Below, one piece after another: positions 1 to 12,721 of a stretch of DNA of 64,000 nt. A model generated the notes under the pieces. That model had not been told where the DNA came from. It saw only the letters and a list, made by a program, of their open reading frames with translations, and did no database searches. The stretch spans positions 18,618-82,617 of the forward strand of contig JAAELT010000685.1 of the NCBI GenBank assembly GCA_024226315.1, written 5' to 3'. The DNA is from a bacterium. Lineage in GTDB: Bacteria > Acidobacteriota > Thermoanaerobaculia > Multivoradales > J023. Made by a program: the position numbers and the translations under genes. Numbering within the stretch: the stretch's first letter is position 1; each line of letters begins with the position of its first letter.

Positions 1-444
1 ATCAGCCGTCGCGGAGTGGACCTGAGGATCGAGCCGGGCCTGCCGACCGTGGTCGGGGACCGCCCGCGCCTGCTCGAGGTGTTGCAGAATCTGATCGACA
101 ACGCATGCAAGTTCATGGGCGACCAGCCGCGGCCGCGGATCGTGGTCGGCTCGCGCGAGGACGGTGACGGCATGGTCTTCTACGTGCGTGACAACGGCAT
201 CGGAATCGATCCGCGCTACCAGGAGAAGATCTTCGGGCTCTTCGACCGCCTGGACCTCGCCATCGAAGGCACCGGCGTCGGTCTGGCCCTGGTGAAGCGT
301 ATCGTCGAAGTGCACGGCGGGCGGATCTGGGTGGAATCCCAGGGCGAGGGATATGGGGCGACGTTCTGTTACACGGTGTCGGGAATGACGGAATCTGGCA
401 CGGACGAGCGGCGTCCGGGTTCGTTGAAAGAGGCTCGAGGATGA
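1..444 (+). CDS. Sensor histidine kinase, C-terminal ATPase domain (5' end outside window)
   Basis: The reading frame is open from base 1, so the gene starts upstream; the GTG at 16 is internal. The visible 147 residues form a GHKL/HATPase_c domain. There is an N-box (LQNLIDNACKF), a G1 box (DNGIGID), an F-box (EKIFGLFDRL) and a G2 box (GTGVGLALVK), followed by the usual HGGRIWVES strand. This is the ATP-binding half of a two-component kinase that phosphorylates a histidine in the preceding, unseen dimerisation domain. The spacing and the FDRL F-box resemble phytochrome/PAS-type kinases that act with a single-domain response regulator. What it senses cannot be judged. The last 25 residues are hydrophilic and unstructured. 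Confidence 0.93.
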   Translation: MSRRGVDLRIEPGLPTVVGDRPRLLEVLQNLIDNACKFMGDQPRPRIVVGSREDGDGMVFYVRDNGIGIDPRYQEKIFGLFDRLDLAIEGTGVGLALVKRIVEVHGGRIWVESQGEGYGATFCYTVSGMTESGTDERRPGSLKEARG

Positions 445-543
445 CGGTCGGCGCGGCGCGGGAGGCGCCTTCGGCCGGAAAGCCGGCATGTCGTGGAATC
501 GAGGGAGTGCAAACCCGCAGCGATGGGATAAAGTAACGCGTTC

Positions 544-1143
544 ATGCCCAGGATCGATCAGCGAGAGGCTCTCGACGTCTTGAACCGCAGGCGCCTCCTC
601 GAGCTCGCCACGGACTTCGGGCTCGAGGTGTCCGTCCGCGGCACGAAGGCCGATCTGGTCGAAGCGCTCGCCGGCTCGCGCAGGTCACCGCTGCGCCGGA
701 TCCTGGCGAAGTTGCGCCGCGACGAGCTCAAGGCCATTTGCCGAGCCGCGGGCATCGACGAGTCGGGTCGTGAGAAGGCGGCCATCGTCGAGCGGATCCT
801 GCGTTTCGGACTGGCGGGAGGGTTCGCGTCGCGTCGCACCATGGAGCCCGGGGGCGAACCGCAGACACTCACCCGGGCCGACCTGGTGGAGAGCGTGGCC
901 GCCGCCACGGGGCTGTTCAAGAAAGACGCCGAAGTGGTCGTCACCTCGGTCTTCGAGACGCTTTCCGAGTCGCTGCGGGCCGGACAGAAGATCGAGCTCC
1001 GCGGTTTCGGTAGCTTCCGCCTGCGCGAGCGCGGCCCGCGCATCGGCCGCAATCCCTCGACCGGCGCCCGCGTCGAGGTTCCGGCCAAGCGGATTTGCTA
1101 TTTCCGGCCGGGGCGCGAGCTCAAGAACATCCTGGGCGACTAA
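544..1143 (+). CDS. SAP-like/HU fusion DNA-binding protein
   Basis: 199 aa. Residues about 8-45 and 50-88 each have the helix-turn-helix pattern of a SAP motif (L..L....L..L....GL....TKADLVEAL; then LRRDELKAICRAAGI....KAAIVERIL). Residues about 108-198 are a complete HU/IHF DNA-bending domain with the beta-arm signature GFGSFRLRERGPRIGRNP. HU proteins bend and compact DNA as dimers; SAP motifs bind AT-rich DNA or partner proteins. The fusion (about 90 aa HU plus about 100 aa N-terminal extension) suggests a nucleoid protein with extra contacts. It stands alone after a 99-bp gap. Its TAA stop overlaps the stop of the convergent B2-like gene. The HU part is certain; the SAP assignment is by pattern only. 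Confidence 0.9.
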   Translation: MPRIDQREALDVLNRRRLLELATDFGLEVSVRGTKADLVEALAGSRRSPLRRILAKLRRDELKAICRAAGIDESGREKAAIVERILRFGLAGGFASRRTMEPGGEPQTLTRADLVESVAAATGLFKKDAEVVVTSVFETLSESLRAGQKIELRGFGSFRLRERGPRIGRNPSTGARVEVPAKRICYFRPGRELKNILGD

Positions 1144-1568
1144 TGCGACCAGAGCTCCGCGTATTCCGACGCGGAGTGGGAATACGCGCCGTCGCCGTCG
1201 GGGACGGTGACCCAGGCGTGGAAACGGCGGTCGTCCCCGTCTTTGAGGGTGCCGATGTGGATCGTGGGATTCAGGCCGCAGCGCGACCACAGGTCGAGCA
1301 GCAGGAAGGACCGTTTCATGCAGCGACCGTGGCGGCGCGGCGGCAGAAGGCCCGCCAGCCGGTTGACGCTGCCGTCGAGGTAGCGGGGATTGGTGAGGTA
1401 CGACTCCCGCCAGGGGCGTACCTGGCGCAGTCGGTCGGCGAGCTCGCGCAGGTCGCAGCGCCGGTCGAGCCAGGCGAGCCTCGCGGCGGCCCGCAGCACC
1501 GCCGGCAAGGCGGCCACGAAGAAGGCCGCCTTGCGCCAGGTCTCACGCTTCGATCGTCGGGTGCTCAC
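1140..1568 (-). CDS. Lasso-type B2 protein (transglutaminase-fold leader peptidase)
   Basis: 142 aa. The C-terminal two thirds match the pattern of the B2 leader peptidase of lasso-peptide and related RiPP pathways. Catalytic Cys83 is in GRCMKRSFLL and His117 in RRFHAWV, preceded by a conserved helix with LLDLWSRCGLNP. The known role of the family is to cleave the leader peptide after it is presented by a PqqD-like recognition domain. It is the last gene of a four-gene overlapping run: its start lies 26 bp inside the end of the radical SAM gene. No asparagine-synthetase-like lasso cyclase is present, so the product is unlikely to be a classical lasso peptide. The GTG/ATG choice at 1568 follows from the overlap. 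Confidence 0.8.
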   Translation of the reverse strand: MSTRRSKRETWRKAAFFVAALPAVLRAAARLAWLDRRCDLRELADRLRQVRPWRESYLTNPRYLDGSVNRLAGLLPPRRHGRCMKRSFLLLDLWSRCGLNPTIHIGTLKDGDDRRFHAWVTVPDGDGAYSHSASEYAELWSH

Positions 1569-2610
1569 TCCTCGGTTCTCTACGGTTCAGGCTGACCAGC
1601 CGTTCGGTGATCTCTGCCCGCTCCTGGGCGTAGGACGACGGCCCGTAGAGGTCGCCGTCCTCGACCAGTGCCTGGGCGTGGCAGCGTCCGCAATAAGACA
1701 GGCGCGAGCAGTTCTTGCAGGTGTGCAGGTCCTCGCGCCGGATACCGCGGACCTCGTTCAACCAGGGTGAATTCTCCCACACGTCGCGGAAGGAGCGCTC
1801 GCGGACGTTGCCGCCGGACCCCGGCAGCCCGTTGCAGGCCATCACGTCGCCCGCCGAGGTGATGTTGCAGTAGCGGTTTGCGGCGGCGCACAGGGGGCCG
1901 TCGCCACGCGGATCCTCGGCGCCTTCCGCGGGCATCCAACAGCCCAGATGAGGCCCTCCATAGTGGGCCGCGAGCTCGTCCTGAGGCACGCGTAGCGCGA
2001 GAGTCGACGGATCGCCGTCTTTCTTGGCCAGGATGGTGGGAGAGGCGTGGAAGCCGGCGCCGACGCGCTCGGCGTAGGCGGCGATGGCGTCGAGGTCGCG
2101 ATGGTTGTAGATCGTCATCGGCGTCTTGATCAGTACCTCGACGCCACGCTCGCGGAGTAGCTCGATACCGCGTAGGGTCTTGGCGAACGATCCGGGCCGC
2201 TGGGTAATGTCCTCGAACACCTCCTCGTCCATCGAGTAGAGGCTGATCTCGACCGCGCAGGCCAGCCCGGCGACGGCGTCGGCGGCGTGCTCCTCGATCA
2301 GCGAGCCGTTCGAGAACAGGCGCAGCGCGAAGCCCAGCTCGCGGGCGCGCCGGGCAATGGTCAGCCAGTCGCGGCGCAGGAACATCTCGCCGCCGGTGAG
2401 GGTGAGGAACATGGTGCCAGCCTCGGCCAGCTCCTCGAGCAGCATCAGGATGCGTTCGGTGGTCAGCAGGTCCGGCGCCAGAAAATCGGGAATGTAGCAG
2501 TGCTTGCAACGAAAGTTGCAGTGATGCGTGAGCTCGAGCGACACGTCGAGCGGGATGTTGTGCCGCGCCGCCTGAACGACCAGGCGCAACTGGTGGGCGG
2601 GTATCGTCAT
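1543..2610 (-). CDS. Radical SAM/SPASM peptide-modifying enzyme
   Basis: 355 aa. The radical SAM cluster motif CNFRCKHC (Cys31, Cys35, Cys38) binds the 4Fe-4S that cleaves S-adenosylmethionine. It is followed by the TLTGGEMFLR strand typical of the GGE motif. A C-terminal SPASM region with cysteines in RYCNITSAGDVMACNG and CKNCSRLSYCGRC would hold auxiliary iron-sulphur clusters. The family includes PqqE, AlbA-type sactionine synthases and other RiPP maturases that crosslink or epimerise peptide substrates. Next to a PqqD-like gene, a PqqE-like role on a ribosomal peptide is the best inference. The ATG at 2610 overlaps the upstream stop by ATGA and gives the normal N-terminus; the longer open frame upstream is out-of-frame coding of the neighbour. 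Confidence 0.88.
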   Translation of the reverse strand: MTIPAHQLRLVVQAARHNIPLDVSLELTHHCNFRCKHCYIPDFLAPDLLTTERILMLLEELAEAGTMFLTLTGGEMFLRRDWLTIARRARELGFALRLFSNGSLIEEHAADAVAGLACAVEISLYSMDEEVFEDITQRPGSFAKTLRGIELLRERGVEVLIKTPMTIYNHRDLDAIAAYAERVGAGFHASPTILAKKDGDPSTLALRVPQDELAAHYGGPHLGCWMPAEGAEDPRGDGPLCAAANRYCNITSAGDVMACNGLPGSGGNVRERSFRDVWENSPWLNEVRGIRREDLHTCKNCSRLSYCGRCHAQALVEDGDLYGPSSYAQERAEITERLVSLNRREPRSEHPTIEA

Positions 2611-3401
2611 GCTGCCGCCTCCCGCCGGATGACGTTCCACACCTCGGGCCGCGGGCGGAAGGAGAGCTCCCAGATCGGCACTCGGTCGAGCAGCTCGGCG
2701 AGGTCGTCGAAGGCGCGCCGCATGGCCTGGCCGTCGAAGGTCGGCCACAACACCTCCTTGCGTAGGCGGGCGAACGCTTCGCCCGCCGTCAGTCGGCGCC
2801 GGCGGTCCCGTTGGCCGTGGCGCAGCAGATAGATGTCGGCCAGGTCCGCGGCGCCGCGTCGGCTGCGCCAGAACGGCAGCGCCCCCAGCCGCGGACGCTC
2901 ACCATCGAGTGACACGCCCACGTACTCGTCGCACAGCGCGTGCTCGGGCAGCAGGCCGGCCAGGGTCGACTTGCCGCAGCCCGAGGGACCGCCAGCCACC
3001 CATCCCCGCTCACCGTCCGACAGCGCCGCGGCGTGCAGGATCAGGCCGCGCCGGGTCTCGTACCACAGCGCCTGGATCAACCGGTCGACCGCGAAGGTCG
3101 CAAGCGGCCCGGCCAGCTCGGCCGTTCGCCGGGCGGTGTCGAGCTCCATCTCGACCGCCGGCGCCGTGAGCCGCAACCGCGATCCCTCGCGATGTGATCC
3201 CAGCGGCTGCTGACGCGCCTGCGCCAGGAACTCCGCGGTCGGCACCCGCTCGTCCGTCAGCCGGTACACTGCCTTCCAGTCCGCCGTCCTCCGGCAGGCG
3301 AACGCCCCATAGCGTTCCCGAACCAACCCCAGGAATCTCTGACTCTCGGAGTCCACCGAAACCCTCAGGCCACCGAAATCGAAACACTCAGATCGCATCA
3401 T
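2607..3401 (-). CDS. HPr-kinase-like P-loop protein of a RiPP operon
   Basis: 264 aa. A Walker A motif, GGPSGCGKST (residues 137-146), follows the LILHAAAL strand (residues 120-127) that characterises HprK-C-domain-like proteins. The ALCDEYVGVSLDG segment after it corresponds to the acidic magnesium-binding strand. True HPr kinases phosphorylate HPr. Homologues of this short type occur in lasso and other peptide clusters, and one characterised relative phosphorylates the C-terminal serine of a lasso precursor. Here the neighbouring PqqD extension ends in Met-Ser, which makes a Ser-phosphorylation role worth testing. It starts at an ATGA overlap with the PqqD stop and ends by ATGA overlap with the radical SAM gene, implying translational coupling. 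Confidence 0.78.
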   Translation of the reverse strand: MMRSECFDFGGLRVSVDSESQRFLGLVRERYGAFACRRTADWKAVYRLTDERVPTAEFLAQARQQPLGSHREGSRLRLTAPAVEMELDTARRTAELAGPLATFAVDRLIQALWYETRRGLILHAAALSDGERGWVAGGPSGCGKSTLAGLLPEHALCDEYVGVSLDGERPRLGALPFWRSRRGAADLADIYLLRHGQRDRRRRLTAGEAFARLRKEVLWPTFDGQAMRRAFDDLAELLDRVPIWELSFRPRPEVWNVIRREAAA

Positions 3402-3808
3402 GACATCGGCACCTGGTTGCAGATCGGTGTCGTGCCCGGGAAGAAAGCGCAGGAAGCCGCCACCTGTTCCACCGTTTCCCGCCACGCGATCACCGGCGCC
3501 TCGAGCGTCTCCGGCGGTTCCACCGCCACCGGCGCGCGATTCTCCGGCTCGGCTTCCTGGATCAGCCCGAGATCCAGCATCTCGCCCAGGAATGCCTCGA
3601 GCTCGCCGCCGCCGAAGGGCGGGTCCGCGCCATCGGCGCCCAGCGCCTGAAGCATGCCGTCGGTCTCCGTGATCGCTTCGAGCGCTTGCCACACGAAGGC
3701 AGCGGTCGGGTTGAGGCCGTACATCCGCTTGGCTTCCAGGTCCAGCAGAATCGTCTCGCCGGCGATCGTGCGCCAGGCAGCCCGCGGTGCGCGCCTATAC
3801 TTTCTCAC
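3398..3808 (-). CDS. PqqD-like RiPP recognition element with C-terminal precursor-like extension
   Basis: 136 aa. Residues 1-85 have the winged-helix pattern of PqqD (YRRAPRAAWRTI...TILLDLEAKRMYGLNPTAAFVWQAL), the RRE domain that binds leader peptides and hands them to the radical SAM enzyme. PqqD alone is about 90 residues. This protein continues with a proline/glutamate linker and a tail with Trp109, Cys120 and Cys130 (CAFFPGTTPICNQVPMS at the very end). That tail resembles a RiPP core peptide rather than an RRE. No separate precursor ORF was found nearby, so the protein may be a fused recognition domain plus substrate (inference). The GTG start at 3808 has GGGGAGGAG about 8 bases upstream. 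First of four overlapping genes; 27 bp after the small secreted protein gene. Confidence 0.82.
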   Translation of the reverse strand: MRKYRRAPRAAWRTIAGETILLDLEAKRMYGLNPTAAFVWQALEAITETDGMLQALGADGADPPFGGGELEAFLGEMLDLGLIQEAEPENRAPVAVEPPETLEAPVIAWRETVEQVAASCAFFPGTTPICNQVPMS

Positions 3809-3835
3809 TCGTGCTCCTCCCCGCCGCTGTCGATC

Positions 3836-4345
3836 TCACGGTTTGAGGAAGAACGCGCGGCTCCGACCACAGGACCGCGTGTCGCTGTCTAGAAAGGCCT
3901 CGACGCTCCACTTTCCGTACAGCGAGCCGTGGACGATGGAAGTGCCGGCCACCGGCAGTCGGGCGACCACCGTGCCATCCGCCGTCGCCGAACGAACTGC
4001 CAGCGGGCGGGGAAAGCCGTCGACCGTTCGCCGCGAGCCGGCTCGGTTCGGATCGGTCGAGAACGGCAGCGTCAGAGTCTGGTAGAGGTGGCCGTTGGGA
4101 GTGTGTACACGCACGTGGAGCAGATGCTCGCCCTCGACCTCCGGCGCCAGGCGTACCCGGAAGTCGAGGTCCAGAATCTCGGTGGCCGAGAAGGTCCCCC
4201 GGCCGTCGCTTTGCTCCGAGGTGACTGCGACCCGGCAGCGCGACGGGGCGCGGTCGGCGGCCTCAGCTGCCGGCGCGACCGCGAAGGCCGCCGGTACGGC
4301 GCAGAGTGCCGCGAGGGCCAGGAGAATCGATGTCGGGTGGCGCAT
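3836..4345 (-). CDS. Small exported protein of unknown function
   Basis: 169 aa, with a clear Sec signal peptide (MRHPTSILLALAALCAVPAAFAVAPAAEA, cut near residue 29). The mature part is beta-rich, about 140 residues, with two cysteines (one near each end of the mature chain: SRCRV and RSCGRS) that could form a disulphide. Its repeated hydrophobic strands (DFRVRLAPEVEGEHLLHVRVHTP, YGKWSVEAFLD) suggest an immunoglobulin-like beta-sandwich, but no family is recognised with certainty. ATG at 4345 has GAGGAGATC upstream. It lies 11 bp downstream of the metalloprotease gene and 27 bp upstream of the PqqD-like gene, so it probably belongs to the same transcript and links the two parts. Confidence 0.8.
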   Translation of the reverse strand: MRHPTSILLALAALCAVPAAFAVAPAAEAADRAPSRCRVAVTSEQSDGRGTFSATEILDLDFRVRLAPEVEGEHLLHVRVHTPNGHLYQTLTLPFSTDPNRAGSRRTVDGFPRPLAVRSATADGTVVARLPVAGTSIVHGSLYGKWSVEAFLDSDTRSCGRSRAFFLKP

Positions 4346-4356
4346 GGCTGATCTCC

Positions 4357-10491
<6,135 letters not shown>

Positions 10492-10674
10492 GTCGCCCTC
10501 CTCGAGCCTCCGCGCCTGAACCGGACCGGGCGAAGACTCGCCCCCATTCTTGGCAGACGAATCTTACGAACGGCATAACGGTACACGATCGCGACCTCGC
10601 CGTCGCTCTCGACGTCTTGGAGGTCGCGCCCTGAAGCCCCTGGCCGGCCGACCGCGTGCTAGAGTCACGGGCCG

Positions 10675-10732
10675 GCCGGAGTGGCGGAATTGGTATACGC
10701 AGAGGACTTAAAATCCTCCGCCGCAAGGCGTG
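10675..10732 (+). pseudogene. Truncated tRNA-Leu (anticodon TAA)
   Basis: The 5' two thirds of a tRNA-Leu are intact: acceptor strand GCCGGAG, D-arm with GGAATTGGTATACGC, anticodon stem GAGGA/TCCTC with loop CTTAAAA (anticodon TAA), and the start of the long variable arm (CGCCGCAAGGCG). After GGCGTG the expected GGGGGTTCGA T-arm and 3' acceptor strand CTCCGGC are missing, replaced by unrelated A/T-richer sequence. The gene cannot give a functional tRNA. Together with the recombinase remnant 1.8 kb downstream this marks a decayed island insertion or deletion point at a tRNA gene. Confidence 0.85.
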
Positions 10733-11489
10733 GTGTCTTCTGAGACGATCAATTAAAGACATTTATATCAACACTTAGGGCGAGTGCGCAGCGTCTCAAG
10801 TTAGCCTCCAGTCCTGCCATGGGGCACAAATGGGGCACTCGTGAAGCGGCATCCAAAGCCACATACGCCCTCGTCCGTGCGGCGACGATGGCCGGTTGCA
10901 TTGCCTCTATCCGGCTCACACTCAACACAGACGGAGGACTGACGCCCGCACTGCGTCGGCCTCATCGCGTACGAGCCGTTCACTGCAGGGGCACCGCCGG
11001 TCCTTGCACCATCGACTTCTAGGTGGAGGGGTTCTCTGACGGATTCGAATCCGGCGACACCACCGCCTGGAGCGTAACGCGGCCTCACGGGTCTCCCTGG
11101 CCCTGATCGAGACGCTGAGCCCGGCAGACTCGAGGCGTCCAGTCACTTGCATCCTTGCCGAGGGGCCGCACCTGCTCACTCACGACGAGGGCTTCTTCGT
11201 TCGCGGCGACGGCTACCAAACGGCGGTAGCGCCCGAGGTTGGCCAACCCCGACATCACCGAGGTTGTCGAACGCCTCGACGCCGCCGGCGACTTGATCTT
11301 CGCGATCGACGTTCAACGGTCCGAGACATGGTGGTGCTCAGCGCGCGGGCCTGCGCGGACGCCGGCCGATGGTCCACGACCCTACAGATATCGACTGGTG
11401 CAGAGTCCTTGGGGACCTGGGAGACGGATATCTCCAGATCTTTGTCGACATGCCATATAGCACTTTGGCTGGTCGACCTCCACAAAGCC
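10733..11489. other. Decayed non-coding stretch with coding remnants
   Basis: No convincing full gene on either strand. A short plus-strand remnant at 11023-11106 encodes a DGFESGDTTAWS-type motif, common in the exported proteins of such bacteria, and then stops. A further fragment near 11239-11320 (ANPDITEVVERLDAAGDL) looks protein-like but is not recognised. Base composition drops directly after the broken tRNA. The stretch looks like a graveyard between the chromosome core and the accessory cluster. Confidence 0.6.
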
Positions 11490-11497
11490 GGCAACGG

Positions 11498-11889
11498 GGT
11501 CGTGTCCTAAGTAGGGGGACTCGCGGGGCCGAGCCGCGAACACGACACTGAGTGTCTGTCAGAAGTGCCAGAAGCAGGTCTGCGCAAGCTCAATGAATCC
11601 AAGGGCTCACGGCACCGCCCCGGACGAGGAGGGAACCCGGGGCTGTCAAAAGTGACAGAAGAGTGTCTGGCGAGCCTCGATTGGCGCCTGGCGACCGCCT
11701 GGTCGGCGATGTCCTTCCACGGTTCGATGCGTGCGATCAGACGGTGGCGCGTCATGGATCTGCTGGTGGACGAGCTCCCAGACGCGACGGACGCGACCGC
11801 CGCCCGGAAAGAGCTTCGGCGACGGTTGAGGGTTCTCGGCGATAGCTAGTCGCCCGGTGGCAGGAAGTCCTCACTCTTAGGACACGACC
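11498..11889. mobile_element. 392-bp MITE-like element with 14-bp inverted repeats and 8-bp target duplication
   Basis: The ends are perfect inverted repeats: GGTCGTGTCCTAAG at 11498-11511 and its complement CTTAGGACACGACC at 11876-11889; similarity extends a few bases further in. The octamer GGCAACGG flanks the element directly on both sides (11490-11497 and 11890-11897), a perfect target-site duplication. Inside is only a possible 94-residue frame (11565-11849) unlike a transposase, so the element would move by a transposase supplied elsewhere. An 8-bp duplication fits several IS families, so no family is assigned. Removing the element rejoins a plus-strand frame that then reads ...QSRQRLIWIRRITHLELAA and stops, so it may have landed in an already dying gene. 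Confidence 0.85.
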
Positions 11890-11897
11890 GGCAACGG

Positions 11898-12480
11898 CTG
11901 ATCTGGATCAGGCGGATCACCCACCTCGAACTGGCCGCCTAACCCACGCCGCGCCACCACGATTTCTTGCGCTCCTCCCCCTGACACGGGGCGAGCGCGG
12001 GCCACCACCGGTTTCATCTCGAGGGATCTACGCAGCCGACACGGGCAACTTCAAACCAGAGGGTCGCAGCAGGCAGAGCGAGGTCTTATACAAGCCTTTC
12101 AGGGTCCGAGGCCAGTGGATTGACTGGCCAACTCTTCCGTCCAGGTCGTGCCACCTAACTGTTTGATTTATTGGTGCTTACCACTTCGTACTATCGAAGG
12201 GGAGTAGCGTATCGCAGGCGCCTTCAGGCGTGTCAAGGGGTACTGGCGGGGAAGCACTGGCCAACTCTCCTCCACGGTCGGCAACAGCCTTCAACGGCCA
12301 GAGGCGGTTTGCCTGCCGATGCGGCACAACCCGCGGAGGTGGTGTCAGCCCTCTCCAAGGACCGGCTGCAAGGGATATGAAAGAGCAATCGGCTGGAGGG
12401 CTTCGGACCTATCCGGCGCCATCGACTAATCCGGGGAGAACTTTTTCGCCCAGAGCGGCAGAACGACGGCCCATTTTACG
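11898..12480. other. Intergenic stretch without a supported gene
   Basis: No start-supported, codon-biased reading frame is seen. It holds a 13-base direct repeat (ACTGGCCAACTCT at 12123-12135 and 12256-12268). It also holds the sequence GTGTCAAGGGGTACT at 12230-12244, which recurs at 63841-63855. Both look like debris of a mobile element end. Confidence 0.55.
12230..12244 (+). repeat. 15-bp direct repeat, left copy
   Basis: GTGTCAAGGGGTACT, identical to 63841-63855. Each copy is preceded by a short hairpin-forming sequence (CGCC-TTCA-GGCG here). The two copies bracket the caspase/CHAT cluster in the same orientation. Confidence 0.5.
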
Positions 12481-12627
12481 TCTTTGAGTCGCCGAAGCCT
12501 GGAGGACGTCCGCATCCACGACCTGGGGCACAGCTGCGCGAACTTCGGCATCAAGCTTGACCTACGGCTGCCGGTGATCGGCGCGGTGCTCGCGCACCTC
12601 GCGGATGAGCTGGTGCAGTGGCCCTGA
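12481..12627 (+). pseudogene. Tyrosine recombinase/integrase C-terminal remnant
   Basis: An open frame without its own start encodes SRRSLEDVRIHDLGHSC, then ANFGIKLDLRLPVIGAVLAHL and a TGA at 12625-12627. This matches the box II region of tyrosine recombinases, where the usual text is HDLRHSFAS...LPVIGALLGHS. The catalytic Arg of the H-x-x-R motif has become Gly (HDLG instead of HDLR). The following His of GHS has decayed too, and the tyrosine-bearing end and the N-terminus are absent, so it is dead. Its TGA also forms the -35-like half of the first ECF-type promoter element. It is the likely relic of the integrase that used the tRNA-Leu site. Confidence 0.75.
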
Positions 12628-12649
12628 ACAATTAAGCAGCCGGAGTGTC
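12625..12649 (+). promoter_or_regulatory. ECF-type promoter element 1 (for caspase gene at 12722)
   Basis: TGAACAA and GTGTC with GAAC and GTC 17 bases apart. It ends 72 bases before the caspase start. The TGA is the stop of the recombinase remnant. Confidence 0.7.
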
Positions 12650-12721
12650 TACCTCTTCCGGAAGGGCGATCGACTGGGCGGCGACGGGTCCTGTCAGTAA
12701 GCTCGCCAAGAAGGAGAGGCG

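Noticed and set aside
1140..3808. Classical lasso-peptide cluster
   Set aside because: No asparagine-synthetase-like cyclase and no lasso-type precursor; a radical SAM enzyme is present instead.
11036..11062. GGATTCGAATCC resembling a tRNA T-arm, considered as the lost 3' end of tRNA-Leu
   Set aside because: The following acceptor strand does not pair with GCCGGAG, and the bases fit a coding remnant for a DGFESGDTTAW motif.
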